Shown: positions 9,224-20,111, counted from the first letter of the stretch. The stretch: 51,920 nucleotides of DNA from Candidatus Woesearchaeota archaeon (GCA_016784165.1 JADHVD010000008.1:1-51920), one strand, 5' to 3'. Numbers and translations are program-made. Notes: generated by a model not told the origin, from the sequence alone.

Positions 9224-9333
9224 TCTTCAAAAGGGTTTTTACCAGGTCCTACCCAAAGATATTTAGTTTCTTTCTTTTTGAATAATTCTTTGAGTTCGCC
9301 CCAGACTACCCTCGCTAATTTTATTAATTTCAT
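9220..9333 (-). CDS. 37-aa hypothetical protein; stop codon overlaps the 45-bp repeat
   Basis: MKLIKLARVVWGELKELFKKKETKYLWVGPGKNPFED; not in supplied ORF track. Confidence 0.5.
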   Translation of the reverse strand: MKLIKLARVVWGELKELFKKKETKYLWVGPGKNPFED

Positions 9334-9350
9334 CGTCGTTAACCAATTAA

Positions 9351-9641
9351 TTACTCTTTTTTCAAAGTAATTTCTATCGTTGAAACTCTTACGTCTTTGC
9401 CTTCGTTGTTTTTGAACTCTTCTGAATCTATTTCAATTCCAATAACTTTTACCTGATCTTTTAAAAATCTTTTAGTCGTAACTTCGGAGATATCTACTGC
9501 TCGAGAAATAAACTTACCTCTTGCCTTCACTATAACTTCTTTGGCATCCTTGGTTGTAAACTGCATAACTATTCCAGTAACATAGTTCATAAAAGGTTTT
9601 CCACCAACAAAAATTGAGTTATCATTCGACATATTAGCCAC
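9351..9641 (-). CDS. albA: DNA/RNA-binding protein Alba
   Basis: IFVGGKPFMNYVTGIVMQFTTKDAKEVIVKARGKFISRAVDISEV. Confidence 0.93.
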   Translation of the reverse strand: MANMSNDNSIFVGGKPFMNYVTGIVMQFTTKDAKEVIVKARGKFISRAVDISEVTTKRFLKDQVKVIGIEIDSEEFKNNEGKDVRVSTIEITLKKE

Positions 9642-9674
9642 CTCGCTAGTTATTGTTTTGTCTCATGAAGATGA

Positions 9675-9869
9675 TTATAAATCATCATCATTTTTCATTC
9701 TTCTAGTAACATACCCTGCAATCACATTTCTCATCTTTGTAGAGGGAATTTTTGCAAATTTTCCTATAATTTCTTTGTTTTCATCAAAGTCTTTTTTAAG
9801 TTCTTTACTGTGTTCTCTAATCAAATCATTAGTTATCCTTTTTACTAATTGTGTTTTTATTCTTCCCAT
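9675..9869 (-). CDS. rps17e: ribosomal protein S17e
   Basis: MGRIKTQLVKRITNDLI...F..NK..I.....IPSTKMRNVIAGYVTR. Confidence 0.92.
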   Translation of the reverse strand: MGRIKTQLVKRITNDLIREHSKELKKDFDENKEIIGKFAKIPSTKMRNVIAGYVTRRMKNDDDL

Positions 9870-9989
9870 GGTTTCCCTCGGATACTCTATAACCAGAGAT
9901 ATATTTATAAATCTTTCTAAAAGCCAATAATCTTTTGGGAAAACAAGATATAAGAAAGATTTTTATACAGGTTCTCTCTCAAGGATTAT

Positions 9990-11687
9990 ATGCCAGATAT
10001 AAAAAAAGTAGTGCTAAAATACACACTCCAAAACGCTGTAAAATATAATGGCAAAGCACAATTAAAAAATATAATTCCAAAAATAATTGGAAAAGTTCCT
10101 TCTGCTAAAAATAATATAAAAATTTTAGTCCCTAAAATAAACAAGATAATCAGCGAAGTAAATTCTTTATCTCAGGAAGAACAATTCAACCAATTAAAAA
10201 AATTAGCTCCAGAACTGTTAGAAACAAAACCTAAAGAAGAAAAAAAGCTAAAAGAGTTAGAAAACACAGAAAAAGGAGTCATCATGCGTCTAGCTCCTTC
10301 TCCTTCTGGACCTATGCATATAGGACATGCTATAACAGGGGCACTAACTTCTATTTACACAAAAAAATATAATGGAAAATTTATATTAAGGATAGAAGAT
10401 ACAAATCCAGACAATATTTACATTCCGGCTTATGAATTATTACCAAGAGATGCTGATTGGGTATTTGGTAATGTATCAGAAGTATGGATTCAGTCAGATA
10501 GAATGGAAATATATTACAATTACGCAGAAAAATTCATAAAAAAACATACAGCATATATCTGTACCTGCAACCAAGAACAATTTAAACAATTTTCAAAAAA
10601 TAAAGAAAATTGTCCTTGCAGATCTTTATCAATAACAGAAAATCTTGAAAGATGGGAAAAAATGCTCAACAAAAAAGGATTTATGCAAGGTGAAGCAGTT
10701 TTAAGATTTAAATCAGACATGACACATGATAATCCTGCAATGAGGGATTTTCCTTTAGCAAGAATAAATGAATCAAAACATCCAAGACAAGGCACAAAAT
10801 ACAGAGTTTGGCCATTAATGAATCTTTCAGTAATGGTAGATGACTTTTCGGCAGGAATGACCCACATTATTCGTGGAAAAGATCACGCAGACAACGCAAA
10901 AAGACAAGAATTAATGTACAAAGCACTCAATAAACAGCCACCAAAATCATATTTCATAGGAAGATATAAATTCAAAGGTTTAGAAATTTCTTGTAGTAAA
11001 ACAAAAGAAAGAATAGACAAAGGAGATTTTTCTGGTTGGGATGATATAAGGCTCCCATTTTTAGAAGCATTAAGAAAAAGAGGATACCAACCAGGCGCAT
11101 TTATTGAATATACCAAACAAATTGGATTATCGCTTGTAGATAAAGTAATCACAGCAAAAGAATTCTTTAAAGCATTAAATTCTTTTAATAAATCAATTAT
11201 TGAGTCAAAGAGCAATCGTTATTTTTTCATCAAAAACCCAGTAAAGATAAAAATAGAAAACGCACCACAAAGAGAAATAAAACTAAAACTTCACCCAGAT
11301 TATCCAAAAAAAGGAAACAGAACCCTAAAAACAAAAGATTCTTTCTACATAACTAAAGAAGATTTAGCTTTACTAAAAGATAAAAGATTATACAGATTAA
11401 TGGACTGCTTAACTTTCAAAAAAGCAGGGAAAAAATGCATTTTTGACTCAACTTCTCCAGAATCTTATAGGGAAAAAGGAGATCAAATCATGCATTGGCT
11501 TCCCACAGAAACAACCAATATCACAGTAGAGGTACTGATGCCAGATAACACAACCGTAAAAGGATTAGCAGAGCCACTAACAGCCAAATTGAAAGAAGGA
11601 GATATTATCCAATTTGAAAGATTTGGTTTTTGCAGACTAGATAAAAAATTAAAAAATAAATTAATATTTTGGTTTGCTCATAAATAA
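9990..11687 (+). CDS. gltX: glutamyl-tRNA synthetase
   Basis: RLAPSPSGPMHIGHA (HIGH), archaeal GluRS/GlnRS C-terminal beta-barrel. Confidence 0.95.
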   Translation: MPDIKKVVLKYTLQNAVKYNGKAQLKNIIPKIIGKVPSAKNNIKILVPKINKIISEVNSLSQEEQFNQLKKLAPELLETKPKEEKKLKELENTEKGVIMRLAPSPSGPMHIGHAITGALTSIYTKKYNGKFILRIEDTNPDNIYIPAYELLPRDADWVFGNVSEVWIQSDRMEIYYNYAEKFIKKHTAYICTCNQEQFKQFSKNKENCPCRSLSITENLERWEKMLNKKGFMQGEAVLRFKSDMTHDNPAMRDFPLARINESKHPRQGTKYRVWPLMNLSVMVDDFSAGMTHIIRGKDHADNAKRQELMYKALNKQPPKSYFIGRYKFKGLEISCSKTKERIDKGDFSGWDDIRLPFLEALRKRGYQPGAFIEYTKQIGLSLVDKVITAKEFFKALNSFNKSIIESKSNRYFFIKNPVKIKIENAPQREIKLKLHPDYPKKGNRTLKTKDSFYITKEDLALLKDKRLYRLMDCLTFKKAGKKCIFDSTSPESYREKGDQIMHWLPTETTNITVEVLMPDNTTVKGLAEPLTAKLKEGDIIQFERFGFCRLDKKLKNKLIFWFAHK

Positions 11688-11745
11688 TTAAATTAATTAG
11701 TAAATTTTATATACTCTTTTTCTTATATCTTTTTTGGTGATACAA

Positions 11746-11916
11746 ATGTCAGACAATTTAATAGTTAAGTCAAACATAAAGAATGTTGTTGGAAAATACA
11801 ATGTTGCAGGAGATTTCGCAGACGCACTAAACAGTAAAGTGCAAAAACTCATTGTAGAAGCAATCTCTCGTGCAGAATCTAATGGCAGAAAAACAGTTAT
11901 GGCAAAAGATCTTTAA
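11746..11916 (+). CDS. histone-fold protein, short
   Basis: MSDNLIVKSNIKNV...VAGDFADALNSKVQKLIVEAISRAESNGRKTVMAKDL: archaeal histone pattern; ATG at 11746 with GGTGA upstream. Confidence 0.75.
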   Translation: MSDNLIVKSNIKNVVGKYNVAGDFADALNSKVQKLIVEAISRAESNGRKTVMAKDL

Positions 11917-12497
11917 GAATTTTTTAATTTATCTTTAAATGATTTTAATTTAGTTTCAATTATCTTTAATTCTTTTTTATGTTTTCCGCTTTTTTTAAAC
12001 TTTTTATGAACCAATTCAAACTTTTTTATCTGATCTTTAAGTAATTTTAATGTTTTTGATGATTGTTTCCTTTTCTGTTTAACACTTTTTTTAACCACAA
12101 CCTTCTTTGTAGGTCCAGAAGATTTTTGAGGAGCTTCTTTTTCTTCTCGCACTTTAGCCAGCTCATCTTTTAGAATTCTGACTTCTTTCATCAAACTAGC
12201 AATTTTTTCAGATTCAATTTCACGATAAGAAATAATGTCTTTTTCTTTTTTAATCACATTGTGCATTTTTTCCCTTAAAATATCCAAACCACCATCAACC
12301 CTTTTTGTTTTACTAATGCCCGGAGTATTTTTTAATTTTTCAATATGATTATTTAGTTCATCTCGCGCCTTATTTCGATCATCAACTTTCTTATGTGCGC
12401 CAAAAACATGTTTTAGAAAATATTTAACTCTTTTAATGTCTATTTCTTTCTCATTATTAGAATCTGTTTCTTTCTCCATCTTACCTTGGAGGCGCAA
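11913..12497 (-). CDS. coiled-coil Lys-rich protein
   Basis: 194-aa ORF with heptad-like K/E composition. Confidence 0.5.
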   Translation of the reverse strand: MRLQGKMEKETDSNNEKEIDIKRVKYFLKHVFGAHKKVDDRNKARDELNNHIEKLKNTPGISKTKRVDGGLDILREKMHNVIKKEKDIISYREIESEKIASLMKEVRILKDELAKVREEKEAPQKSSGPTKKVVVKKSVKQKRKQSSKTLKLLKDQIKKFELVHKKFKKSGKHKKELKIIETKLKSFKDKLKNS

Positions 12498-12987
12498 TAG
12501 GCGGTCTTCCTGGTGCAGGTCTCATTCTAGAGGGTGGAGGAGCCATACTTCTAGGTCTTGGTGATGGGGAAGGTGCCCTAGCAACGTCATGAGCTGGTTT
12601 TTCTTCTTCATGTTTAATTAAAGGTACTTTCCTATCTTTAATCTCTTTAACCATTTCTGCAACAGCAACAACACCTTCGGCAATTTTGTCATGCTGTTCT
12701 GTTAATCTATCTAATTTTTTATTTAAGTTATCAAATAAAGGAGTAATTTTCTTAATAAATTCAAGTGTACTTGCCTCCTCTTTAATCTCTTTATTAGCAA
12801 CCTTAAATAATTCAAACATATTATCCATACTCTGAGTTAAATTACCAACAGATTTAATCAACTCATTACCAGAAGAACTAGCCCCCAAAGGATTTTCTTT
12901 GAGTTCTCTAACATCTTTTTTAAGGTCATCAACTTCTTTTTTAGGTACAATCTCAAAAGGTTCTTTATCAGCCATATTAATCACCAC
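12481..12987 (-). CDS. coiled-coil protein with Pro/Arg-rich C-terminus
   Basis: RAPSPSPRPRSMAPPPSRMRPAPGRPPIAPPR tail; overlaps the next gene. Confidence 0.5.
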   Translation of the reverse strand: MVINMADKEPFEIVPKKEVDDLKKDVRELKENPLGASSSGNELIKSVGNLTQSMDNMFELFKVANKEIKEEASTLEFIKKITPLFDNLNKKLDRLTEQHDKIAEGVVAVAEMVKEIKDRKVPLIKHEEEKPAHDVARAPSPSPRPRSMAPPPSRMRPAPGRPPIAPPR

Positions 12988-13078
12988 TTTTTTTAAATAT
13001 AAATATATAATAAATATTAACTTTATAAAGAGTTTAGTAATTTATAATATTTTCGTTTTTCAGCAAGAATTTAAAACA

Positions 13079-14716
13079 TTACATAGGTGGCATTCCACCC
13101 ATTCCGCCAGGAGGCATACCACCACCCATTCCCCCTTCCTTATTACTCTCACTCATAATAACATCATCAATTCGTAGAATCATTGTAGCAACTTCAGCTG
13201 CAGAACTCAATGCCTGAGTTTTTATTTTTAAAGGTTCAATAATCCCCATTTTCCAAACATCAATAGTTCTACCATTAGAGATATCTACTCCTGCCCATTT
13301 TTTACCTTTATCATGCATTGCCTTCATTTCTGTAATCACATCAATAGGGTCAAGTCCAGCGTTTTCTGCCAAGGTTCGTGGAATAACTTCCATAGCATTA
13401 GCAAAAGCTTGTACAGCCAATCTTTCCCTTCCAGATAAACTATTTGCAAAATGATCAAGATTACGCGATAATTCTATTTCAATACTTCCTGCTCCACCAA
13501 CAACTTTTCCAACTTTAATTGCAGCTGCAACATCTCCGATAGCATCATCCATTGCTCTTTTTATTTCATCTGTAACATGTTCTGTTCCACCTCTTAAAAG
13601 TAGAGTAACCGATTTAGCGTTTTTACATTTCTTAACATAAGTCATATCTTCATCTCCAACTTTTGATTCTTCAACAACCCCTGCATTACCTAAATCGTTT
13701 TTGCTTAAATCATCTAAATTAGTAATTATTTTAGCACCAGTAGCTCGACTCAATTTTTTCATATCACTTGCCTTAACTCGTCTACAAACATAAATTTCTT
13801 TTTTAGCCAAAAAATGTTGAGCAATATCATCAACTCCTTTTTGACAGAACATAACATCTGCGCCACTTTTAATAATTTTATTTACCATATCTTTGATCAT
13901 TTTTTCTTCTTGATCTAAAAAAGATTGCATTTGTCCAGGATCAGTTATCTGTATCTTTGCATCCATTTCAGTACTTTTTATTTCTATTGGGGAATCGATT
14001 AATGCAACTTTGGCATTTTTTACAACTTTAGGCATTCCAGGATGTATTTTTTCTTTATCTAAAATAATCCCCTCAACAATTTCAGAATCTTCAACAGAAG
14101 CACCAACTTTTTTCTCTATTTTAATATTGTCTAAATCAATATTAATAGAACCATTCTCTTTTTCCATCACACTTTTAACAGCATTTACAGCAAGATCGCT
14201 AAGTTTTTCTTTAGCAACTTCAGCACCTTTACCAGTCATACCAGTAATTGCAATATTTTTTAATAATTCATTGTTATGTTCAGAAATACTTTCTGCAATA
14301 TTATTAAGTATAACTTGTGCTTTTTCAGCAGCCAATCTATATCCTTTTATAATTACAGTTGGATGAATTTCTTGATCCAACAAATCTTCTGATTTCTTAA
14401 GTAGTTCACCTGCCAAAATAACAGCAGTAGTAGTACCATCCCCAACTTCAGATTCTTGAGTTTTTGCAACCTCGACAATCATTTTAGCAGAAGGGTGTTC
14501 TATAGATATTTCATTAAGTATAGTAACTCCATCATTAGTTATAGTAACATCACCCATAGAATCAACAAGCATTTTATCCATCCCTTTAGGACCTAAAGTT
14601 GATTTTACAGTTTCTGCAACTTGTTTAGCAGCAGAAATATTCATCTTTTGTGCATTTTTCCCAGAAGATCTTTTTGAATCATCTGGCATTATAAATATAG
14701 GTTGTACTGAATCCAT
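13079..14716 (-). CDS. thermosome subunit (group II chaperonin)
   Basis: [43 protein letters not shown]-rich C-terminus. Confidence 0.97.
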   Translation of the reverse strand: MDSVQPIFIMPDDSKRSSGKNAQKMNISAAKQVAETVKSTLGPKGMDKMLVDSMGDVTITNDGVTILNEISIEHPSAKMIVEVAKTQESEVGDGTTTAVILAGELLKKSEDLLDQEIHPTVIIKGYRLAAEKAQVILNNIAESISEHNNELLKNIAITGMTGKGAEVAKEKLSDLAVNAVKSVMEKENGSINIDLDNIKIEKKVGASVEDSEIVEGIILDKEKIHPGMPKVVKNAKVALIDSPIEIKSTEMDAKIQITDPGQMQSFLDQEEKMIKDMVNKIIKSGADVMFCQKGVDDIAQHFLAKKEIYVCRRVKASDMKKLSRATGAKIITNLDDLSKNDLGNAGVVEESKVGDEDMTYVKKCKNAKSVTLLLRGGTEHVTDEIKRAMDDAIGDVAAAIKVGKVVGGAGSIEIELSRNLDHFANSLSGRERLAVQAFANAMEVIPRTLAENAGLDPIDVITEMKAMHDKGKKWAGVDISNGRTIDVWKMGIIEPLKIKTQALSSAAEVATMILRIDDVIMSESNKEGGMGGGMPPGGMGGMPPM

Positions 14717-14849
14717 TTTATTCCCCCACGAGTTAATCTGTTAATTAAATCAATTAAATCTTATCAAACAAGAATAAACTTCTTATTTTTTAAAAACATT
14801 TCGGTACAGCAATATGTACTTAGAATCCCTAATGATAATCCAACATTAA

Positions 14850-15500
14850 TCACTTAACATTTATCTTAACACCAACCAAATCTTTGACTCTTTTCTCGAC
14901 AGTTTTCTTCATCTCATCTGTTAAATGCTTTGAAACATTTTCATCAAAAACAACATCAATATTTTTTTCTTTTTGCTCAACCTTGAATTCATTAACCCTC
15001 AAATCCATCTCAATTATTGCCTTGATTTTATCCACAACATCTTTAACTATCTTATTTACTTTTAGAGTATAGACAACATCTTTGCCAGATAAAGGGTGGT
15101 TAAAATCAACCATACATCTTCCGCCACCAACAGTCCTCACAACACCCATCATCCCATCAACTTCAAGTGTAAGGCCTGGAACAGGGTTCATTTTATTTTT
15201 CTTAAAAACAGAAACAGGTATCATTCTGAATAATTTAGCATCTTTTTTACCAAAAGATTCTTCCGGACTTAATTCCACCTTATAGCTTCTTCCAGCTTCT
15301 TTTCCAATTAGTGTATCCTCAATCTTTTTGAATAAGTGCCCTTCACCAACACAGATTACAGCTGGTTTATACTCACTCTTATCAGTAAGTTCATTATCTT
15401 TAGCTATTTTAGCAACAGTAGTATCAAAAACACCATTGGTTTCTTTTATTCTTCCAGTAAAATTCACTTCAATGAAATCTTTTTCTTTTATCTTTGCCAT
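14850..15500 (-). CDS. FKBP-type peptidyl-prolyl isomerase (SlyD-like)
   Basis: VNFTGRIKETNGVFDTT..; ALIGKEAG-like; GRCMVDFNHPLSGKDVVYTLKV. Confidence 0.9.
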   Translation of the reverse strand: MAKIKEKDFIEVNFTGRIKETNGVFDTTVAKIAKDNELTDKSEYKPAVICVGEGHLFKKIEDTLIGKEAGRSYKVELSPEESFGKKDAKLFRMIPVSVFKKNKMNPVPGLTLEVDGMMGVVRTVGGGRCMVDFNHPLSGKDVVYTLKVNKIVKDVVDKIKAIIEMDLRVNEFKVEQKEKNIDVVFDENVSKHLTDEMKKTVEKRVKDLVGVKINVK

Positions 15501-15520
15501 AATACTTCAGAATCTCCCAC

Positions 15521-16063
15521 CTATTTATATGTTTTTTGGATAAATGAAATTATTTTATCAGTAGCCTCTTTAGCAGAAATTTCAGTAGTGTCAATAATCA
15601 AGTCATAATTATCTTTTTTTTCATAATCAAGCCCATAATATTTCTGATATCTTTTTTTATCGCTTTCAATTCTTTTTTTAACTCTTTCTTCAACTTCTTC
15701 TACACCATCAGCTTCAGCTTCATCTTCTCGTTTATCACCAAAAATACGTTTTGCCCCTTCGCGAGCATCAACACTTAAAAATAATTTCAAGGAATCAGGT
15801 ATAAAATGATAACTTAGCCTTCCATCAATGATAAAATTATCTTCCTCTTTTCCTAATTTTTTTTGATATTCATCTGCATCTTCATCTGTAAATGCTTTTT
15901 TTTCACCCAATTTATTTAGTTCGTCAATATTTAGACCTCTGTCAAGAGCCATTTTACCACGTAAATCTCCAATAGAATATTTTTTTAAACTTAATCTTTC
16001 TGCCAATAGATTCCTGACAGTACTTTTTCCAGAACCAGGATCCCCAGATATTGTTATTATCAA
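15521..16063 (-). CDS. cmk: cytidylate kinase, archaeal type
   Basis: MIITISGDPGSGKSTVRNLLAERLSLKKYSIGDLRGKMA; IIDGRLSYHF. Confidence 0.9.
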   Translation of the reverse strand: MIITISGDPGSGKSTVRNLLAERLSLKKYSIGDLRGKMALDRGLNIDELNKLGEKKAFTDEDADEYQKKLGKEEDNFIIDGRLSYHFIPDSLKLFLSVDAREGAKRIFGDKREDEAEADGVEEVEERVKKRIESDKKRYQKYYGLDYEKKDNYDLIIDTTEISAKEATDKIISFIQKTYK

Positions 16064-16319
16064 ATTTATTCACCTCTATTTACTTTTTCTTACTTTTTTT
16101 CTTTTTATCTCTGTTTTTCTTAAATTTCTTCACCACTTTAAGTTCATGAATATGGTGTTCTCCTGTAGTTTATCCACAAACACCTCTATTTTATGCATCC
16201 ACTTTTTCATAATATCAAGATAATTCTTTTTGTTTATTAAATTTTCCGATAATAAATCTAAACAATAAAATCAAAATAATAAAAACTTTTAAATAATCAT
16301 TCTCCCCCTAACATAAATC

Positions 16320-17204
16320 ATGGAAAAAAAGAGGTCAGGGGTAGATTTATTAGTCTTATTGAAATATTATGCTTTATTTATAGTTCCTGTGTTGGTCTCT
16401 CTTTTTCTTTCTTGGCAGATGGCCAAATACGTTGCACCAAAATTAGACATATCCGTTAATGTCACAATACAAGTATTGATGATTGTGTTCACATTTTTCA
16501 TATTCTCAATATTAGTACCCTATATCAGAAAAAGAGAAAATGTAACAGGTGTTAGATACGCTCTTATGGGGTTTTTTCTGTTTGGGATGTTCATGACACT
16601 CCCTTCATTACTCAAAGGATATGGAGGAATGTTGTTGATGCAATTTCTTTACATAGCGAATTATATTTTACTCACATTTATTTATTGTCCGGAAGTGCTC
16701 GGAATCAATACAAGCCTAAAGATTTGGTTCTCCAAATCAAGACAACTTTTAGTTATTTTCATCTACCTTTCAATTGTGTTATTTTATTCAATGGGTTTTG
16801 CATGGCTTTATTTTGAAATGGCTATTGATCCTGTGCACACAGAGGCATTTAGAATGGATGCAAGAGAGCCTATAGATTATAGCACATTTCTTTATTTCAG
16901 CATAATTACTTTTACAACAATTGGTTATGGAGATATAACTCCAGTATCGGTCGGCGCAAGAATGGTGGTTGGGTTTGAAGCAATATTGGGAATGATAATT
17001 AATGTAGTATTCATAGCCATTTTATTTATGTATATCTCTAACATACAGGCAGTGCTAAAAGAAGAAGAAAAAATAATCCAAGAAGAGAAAAGAATAGAAA
17101 AAAAAGAAGAAGAGATAGAAGAAAAAGAAGAAGAAATAATGAAATTTCAATCGAATAAACCACAACACCCATCACCACCAGATATAGAGAAAAAGATAAA
17201 TTAA
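16320..17204 (+). CDS. potassium-channel-like membrane protein with C-terminal coiled coil
   Basis: Selectivity filter TFTTIGYGDITPV between two TM segments. Confidence 0.85.
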   Translation: MEKKRSGVDLLVLLKYYALFIVPVLVSLFLSWQMAKYVAPKLDISVNVTIQVLMIVFTFFIFSILVPYIRKRENVTGVRYALMGFFLFGMFMTLPSLLKGYGGMLLMQFLYIANYILLTFIYCPEVLGINTSLKIWFSKSRQLLVIFIYLSIVLFYSMGFAWLYFEMAIDPVHTEAFRMDAREPIDYSTFLYFSIITFTTIGYGDITPVSVGARMVVGFEAILGMIINVVFIAILFMYISNIQAVLKEEEKIIQEEKRIEKKEEEIEEKEEEIMKFQSNKPQHPSPPDIEKKIN

Positions 17205-17369
17205 TCAGTTAATCAAATTTGCATCTATAGATCCTGTTGTAATTGATAAAGTTTGTTTGGATTTAATTGAAAAAAGGGAAAAAAAGAAAATTTTCAAATC
17301 AAAACATACTATCTTTATGCAAATAAAATTAGTTTAGGAAGTTCTGATTATAATTTGATTGAAATTTAA
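17203..17369 (+). pseudogene. possible decayed ORF
   Basis: Start-less reading NQLIKFASIDPVVIDKVCLDLIEKREKKKIFKSKHTIFMQ then frameshift to KISLGSSDYNLIEI*. Confidence 0.25.
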
Positions 17370-17447
17370 ATTTTAGAAAGATATAAATACATCAAATGGA
17401 TTAAATAAATTAAATAAATTTAATTGATTATTAGGTGAGGTGATTTT

Positions 17448-18614
17448 ATGAAAAAAAAAGTTATTTTAAGTGTATTTTTAATTATGGTTGTTCTTTGTAG
17501 TGTATCTTTAACCATCGCATTTAGTTTTAGAGATTTATTTACTAGAGAAACAGAACCTATTGATTCAAACGAAAGGGGAAATACTGGAAGAGGGAATACT
17601 GGGCAAGAAGATTATGGTGTGGATGAGGAAGAGGAAGAAGTCGAAGATGAAGTCGAAGAGGAAGTTGAGGAAGAGTTAATTGTATCTTTGTATAGTTATT
17701 CTTGTAATGCTGGCGGAAAGGTAAATTATGCTTTTGAAATGAATCAAATTGTAAATGATGGAGATGATTATAAAATCTGTGTTGGTGGAGATTGTGAATA
17801 TGTTTGTTCTAAATCTTCAAACAATTATAAACTTATGTGTATGAGTTTAGAACCTTTGGGAAGTTTAGCAGAAGTTGAATTATACTATAATAACCAAAAG
17901 ATTTTTTCTGAAACAAAACAAATACCTGGGTGTGATGTAGAAGTAGATTTGTATACTTATTCCTGTAATATTGGCGGAAAGGTAAATTATGCTTTTGAAA
18001 TGGATCAAATTGTAAGTTCTGGGGAAGGTTATGAAATTTGCATAGGGGGACTGTGTGAAGATTCTTGTTTGAAAGGTTCAAATGATTATAAGATTTTTTG
18101 TACTAGTTCAAAATTATTAGGAAATTCAAAAGAAGTCAAATTAGTTTATAATAATCAAGAAATTTTTTCTGAAACAAAACAAATACCTGAATGTGAAGTT
18201 CAAATGGATACCATGGCAAGTTTAATTTATTTAAGCGATATAGAAAACATTAATTTTCAATTAAATGGTGTTAATTCTAACAAAAGATATTCTATAAGGG
18301 TAAATTTGGATGTTTTTGATGAAGATTATATGAGTCAAAGCACCCCGTTTTTGAATGGAATTGCTATTGGAACATATAATGTAAAAGGATTTGTTGCAAC
18401 ATGGGATAATTTTGAAGAAGTAAAATATTTTTATGATTTGATAAGAAAATCTTTAATAGATTCCAATAATGATGGCGGTTTGCCATTAAATAGTCAAAGT
18501 CATTTATATGTTAGTGGAGAAGATTGTGCATTTTTAGATGGTGGGACTTATTGTACATTGGATTTATCTGAAGATAGTTATGATCATATCCATTTGATTG
18601 AACAAATTAAATAA
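17448..18614 (+). CDS. secreted protein with two ~87-aa tandem repeats
   Basis: Signal-like N-terminus, acidic linker, SYSCNxGGKVNYAFEMxQIV...FSETKQIPxC repeated. Confidence 0.65.
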   Translation: MKKKVILSVFLIMVVLCSVSLTIAFSFRDLFTRETEPIDSNERGNTGRGNTGQEDYGVDEEEEEVEDEVEEEVEEELIVSLYSYSCNAGGKVNYAFEMNQIVNDGDDYKICVGGDCEYVCSKSSNNYKLMCMSLEPLGSLAEVELYYNNQKIFSETKQIPGCDVEVDLYTYSCNIGGKVNYAFEMDQIVSSGEGYEICIGGLCEDSCLKGSNDYKIFCTSSKLLGNSKEVKLVYNNQEIFSETKQIPECEVQMDTMASLIYLSDIENINFQLNGVNSNKRYSIRVNLDVFDEDYMSQSTPFLNGIAIGTYNVKGFVATWDNFEEVKYFYDLIRKSLIDSNNDGGLPLNSQSHLYVSGEDCAFLDGGTYCTLDLSEDSYDHIHLIEQIK

Positions 18615-18615
18615 T

Positions 18616-18662
18616 TTTTTTCTTTTTTGTTTTATTTTTCTTTTTTATTTTTCTTTTTTTAT
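18616..18662 (+). terminator. poly-T archaeal-type terminator
   Basis: Runs of T6-T8 immediately after the stop codon at 18614. Confidence 0.55.
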
Positions 18663-18745
18663 GTTTTATGTGAGTAAAAACAAGGGGTTTTTAAAAAAGA
18701 TATAAATTATATTAACTATAAATCAAGAATCTCAATTAATTAAAT

Positions 18746-20089
18746 TCACTTAAAATTAGGCATATTTTTCATCATTTGTTCCATCCCTTTCATGCCCTTT
18801 TTACCTTTAAACTTCTTCATAAGTTTCTTACTCATTCTGTATTGCTTAATCAACTCTCTAATAGCACTAACACTAGTTCCAGAGCCTTTAGCGATTCTTT
18901 CAACCCTTTTCCCATCAATCACTTCAGGATCTTCAAGTTCTTTTTGAGTCATAGAATTCATAATATGACGCCATTTTTCCAGTTTGCCTTCTTGCACTTG
19001 TAACATTTCTTTAGGCATCTTTAATTGGCTAAAGCCAGGAATCATTTCCATAACCTTATTCATAGGGCCCATTTTTTTCATAGCACTCATTTGTTCATAC
19101 AAATCAATAAGATTAAAATCACCCTTAAGCAATTTTTTCCCTAAATCTTCTGCGTCTTCCTTACTTATTGCATCTTTAGCTTTTTCAAGAAGCGCTTCAA
19201 TATCACCCATGCCGAGCATTCTACCAACAAAACGTACAGGATCAAACTCTTCTAAATCATCTAATTTTTCTCCAACACCTATAAATTTAATTGGCGCATC
19301 AGTTGCAGCACAAGCAGTTAAAGCTCCCCCACCTTTAGCAGTGCCATCCATTTTAGTTGCAACTACACCTGTAACTCCACAGCTATCATGGAATTGTTGT
19401 GCCTGTGTTTGTGCAGCTTGTCCCACATCGGCAGAAATAACCAAGAAGTTTTCGTTTGCTTTTATTTTTTTATTCAGATTTTCAATTTCTTCTACTAAAT
19501 CTTTAGATAAAGCATCCCTTCCCGCAGTATCAATAATCAAAACATCATATTTTTTTAAGTCTTTTTCAACTTTTTTCCAAATCTTCAGCGCATTTTTTTC
19601 TTTTTTATCTAAAAACACATCAACTTTAGCTTGCTTTGCAATCTGTTCTATCTGTTCCATCGCAGCAGGTCTATGAACATCCAATCCAACAAGTGCAATT
19701 TTATGCCCTCTTTTTGAGAAAAATTTAGCTAATTTACCTGCAGTAGTTGTTTTACCGTTTCCAAATAATCCCACAAGCATTATTCTAAATTGAGATTCAC
19801 CAACCTTAATTTTAGAACCCTTCCCACCAAGAAATTCAACTAATTCTTCATGAACAATATTTACTAATTGTTCTTTTTTAGTTAATCCAGAAGGTAATTT
19901 TTCTTTAAGAGCTCTTTCTTTAATTTTATTAGTTAGTTCAAAAACAAGTTTTACATTAACATCTGATTGTAATAATGCTTTTTGCACTTCCTTGATCAAT
20001 TCGTTAATTAGTTTTTCATCTACAAAAACAGCTCTAGCTACTTTAGCTAGTGTTTCCTTAATAGATGAACCCAGTTTTTCTAATACCAT
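18746..20089 (-). CDS. srp54: signal recognition particle 54 kDa protein
   Basis: GLFGNGKTTTAGKLAKF, DTAGRD, TKMDGTAKGGGAL, Met-rich M domain. Confidence 0.97.
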   Translation of the reverse strand: MVLEKLGSSIKETLAKVARAVFVDEKLINELIKEVQKALLQSDVNVKLVFELTNKIKERALKEKLPSGLTKKEQLVNIVHEELVEFLGGKGSKIKVGESQFRIMLVGLFGNGKTTTAGKLAKFFSKRGHKIALVGLDVHRPAAMEQIEQIAKQAKVDVFLDKKEKNALKIWKKVEKDLKKYDVLIIDTAGRDALSKDLVEEIENLNKKIKANENFLVISADVGQAAQTQAQQFHDSCGVTGVVATKMDGTAKGGGALTACAATDAPIKFIGVGEKLDDLEEFDPVRFVGRMLGMGDIEALLEKAKDAISKEDAEDLGKKLLKGDFNLIDLYEQMSAMKKMGPMNKVMEMIPGFSQLKMPKEMLQVQEGKLEKWRHIMNSMTQKELEDPEVIDGKRVERIAKGSGTSVSAIRELIKQYRMSKKLMKKFKGKKGMKGMEQMMKNMPNFK

Positions 20090-20111
20090 TTAATAACCTT
20101 ATAATAATTAT

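Noticed and set aside
14010-14366. 118-aa + ORF
   Set aside because: Antisense of thermosome gene.
18984-19676. 230-aa + strand ORF
   Set aside because: Antisense shadow of SRP54; composition reflects the complementary codons and no family motif.
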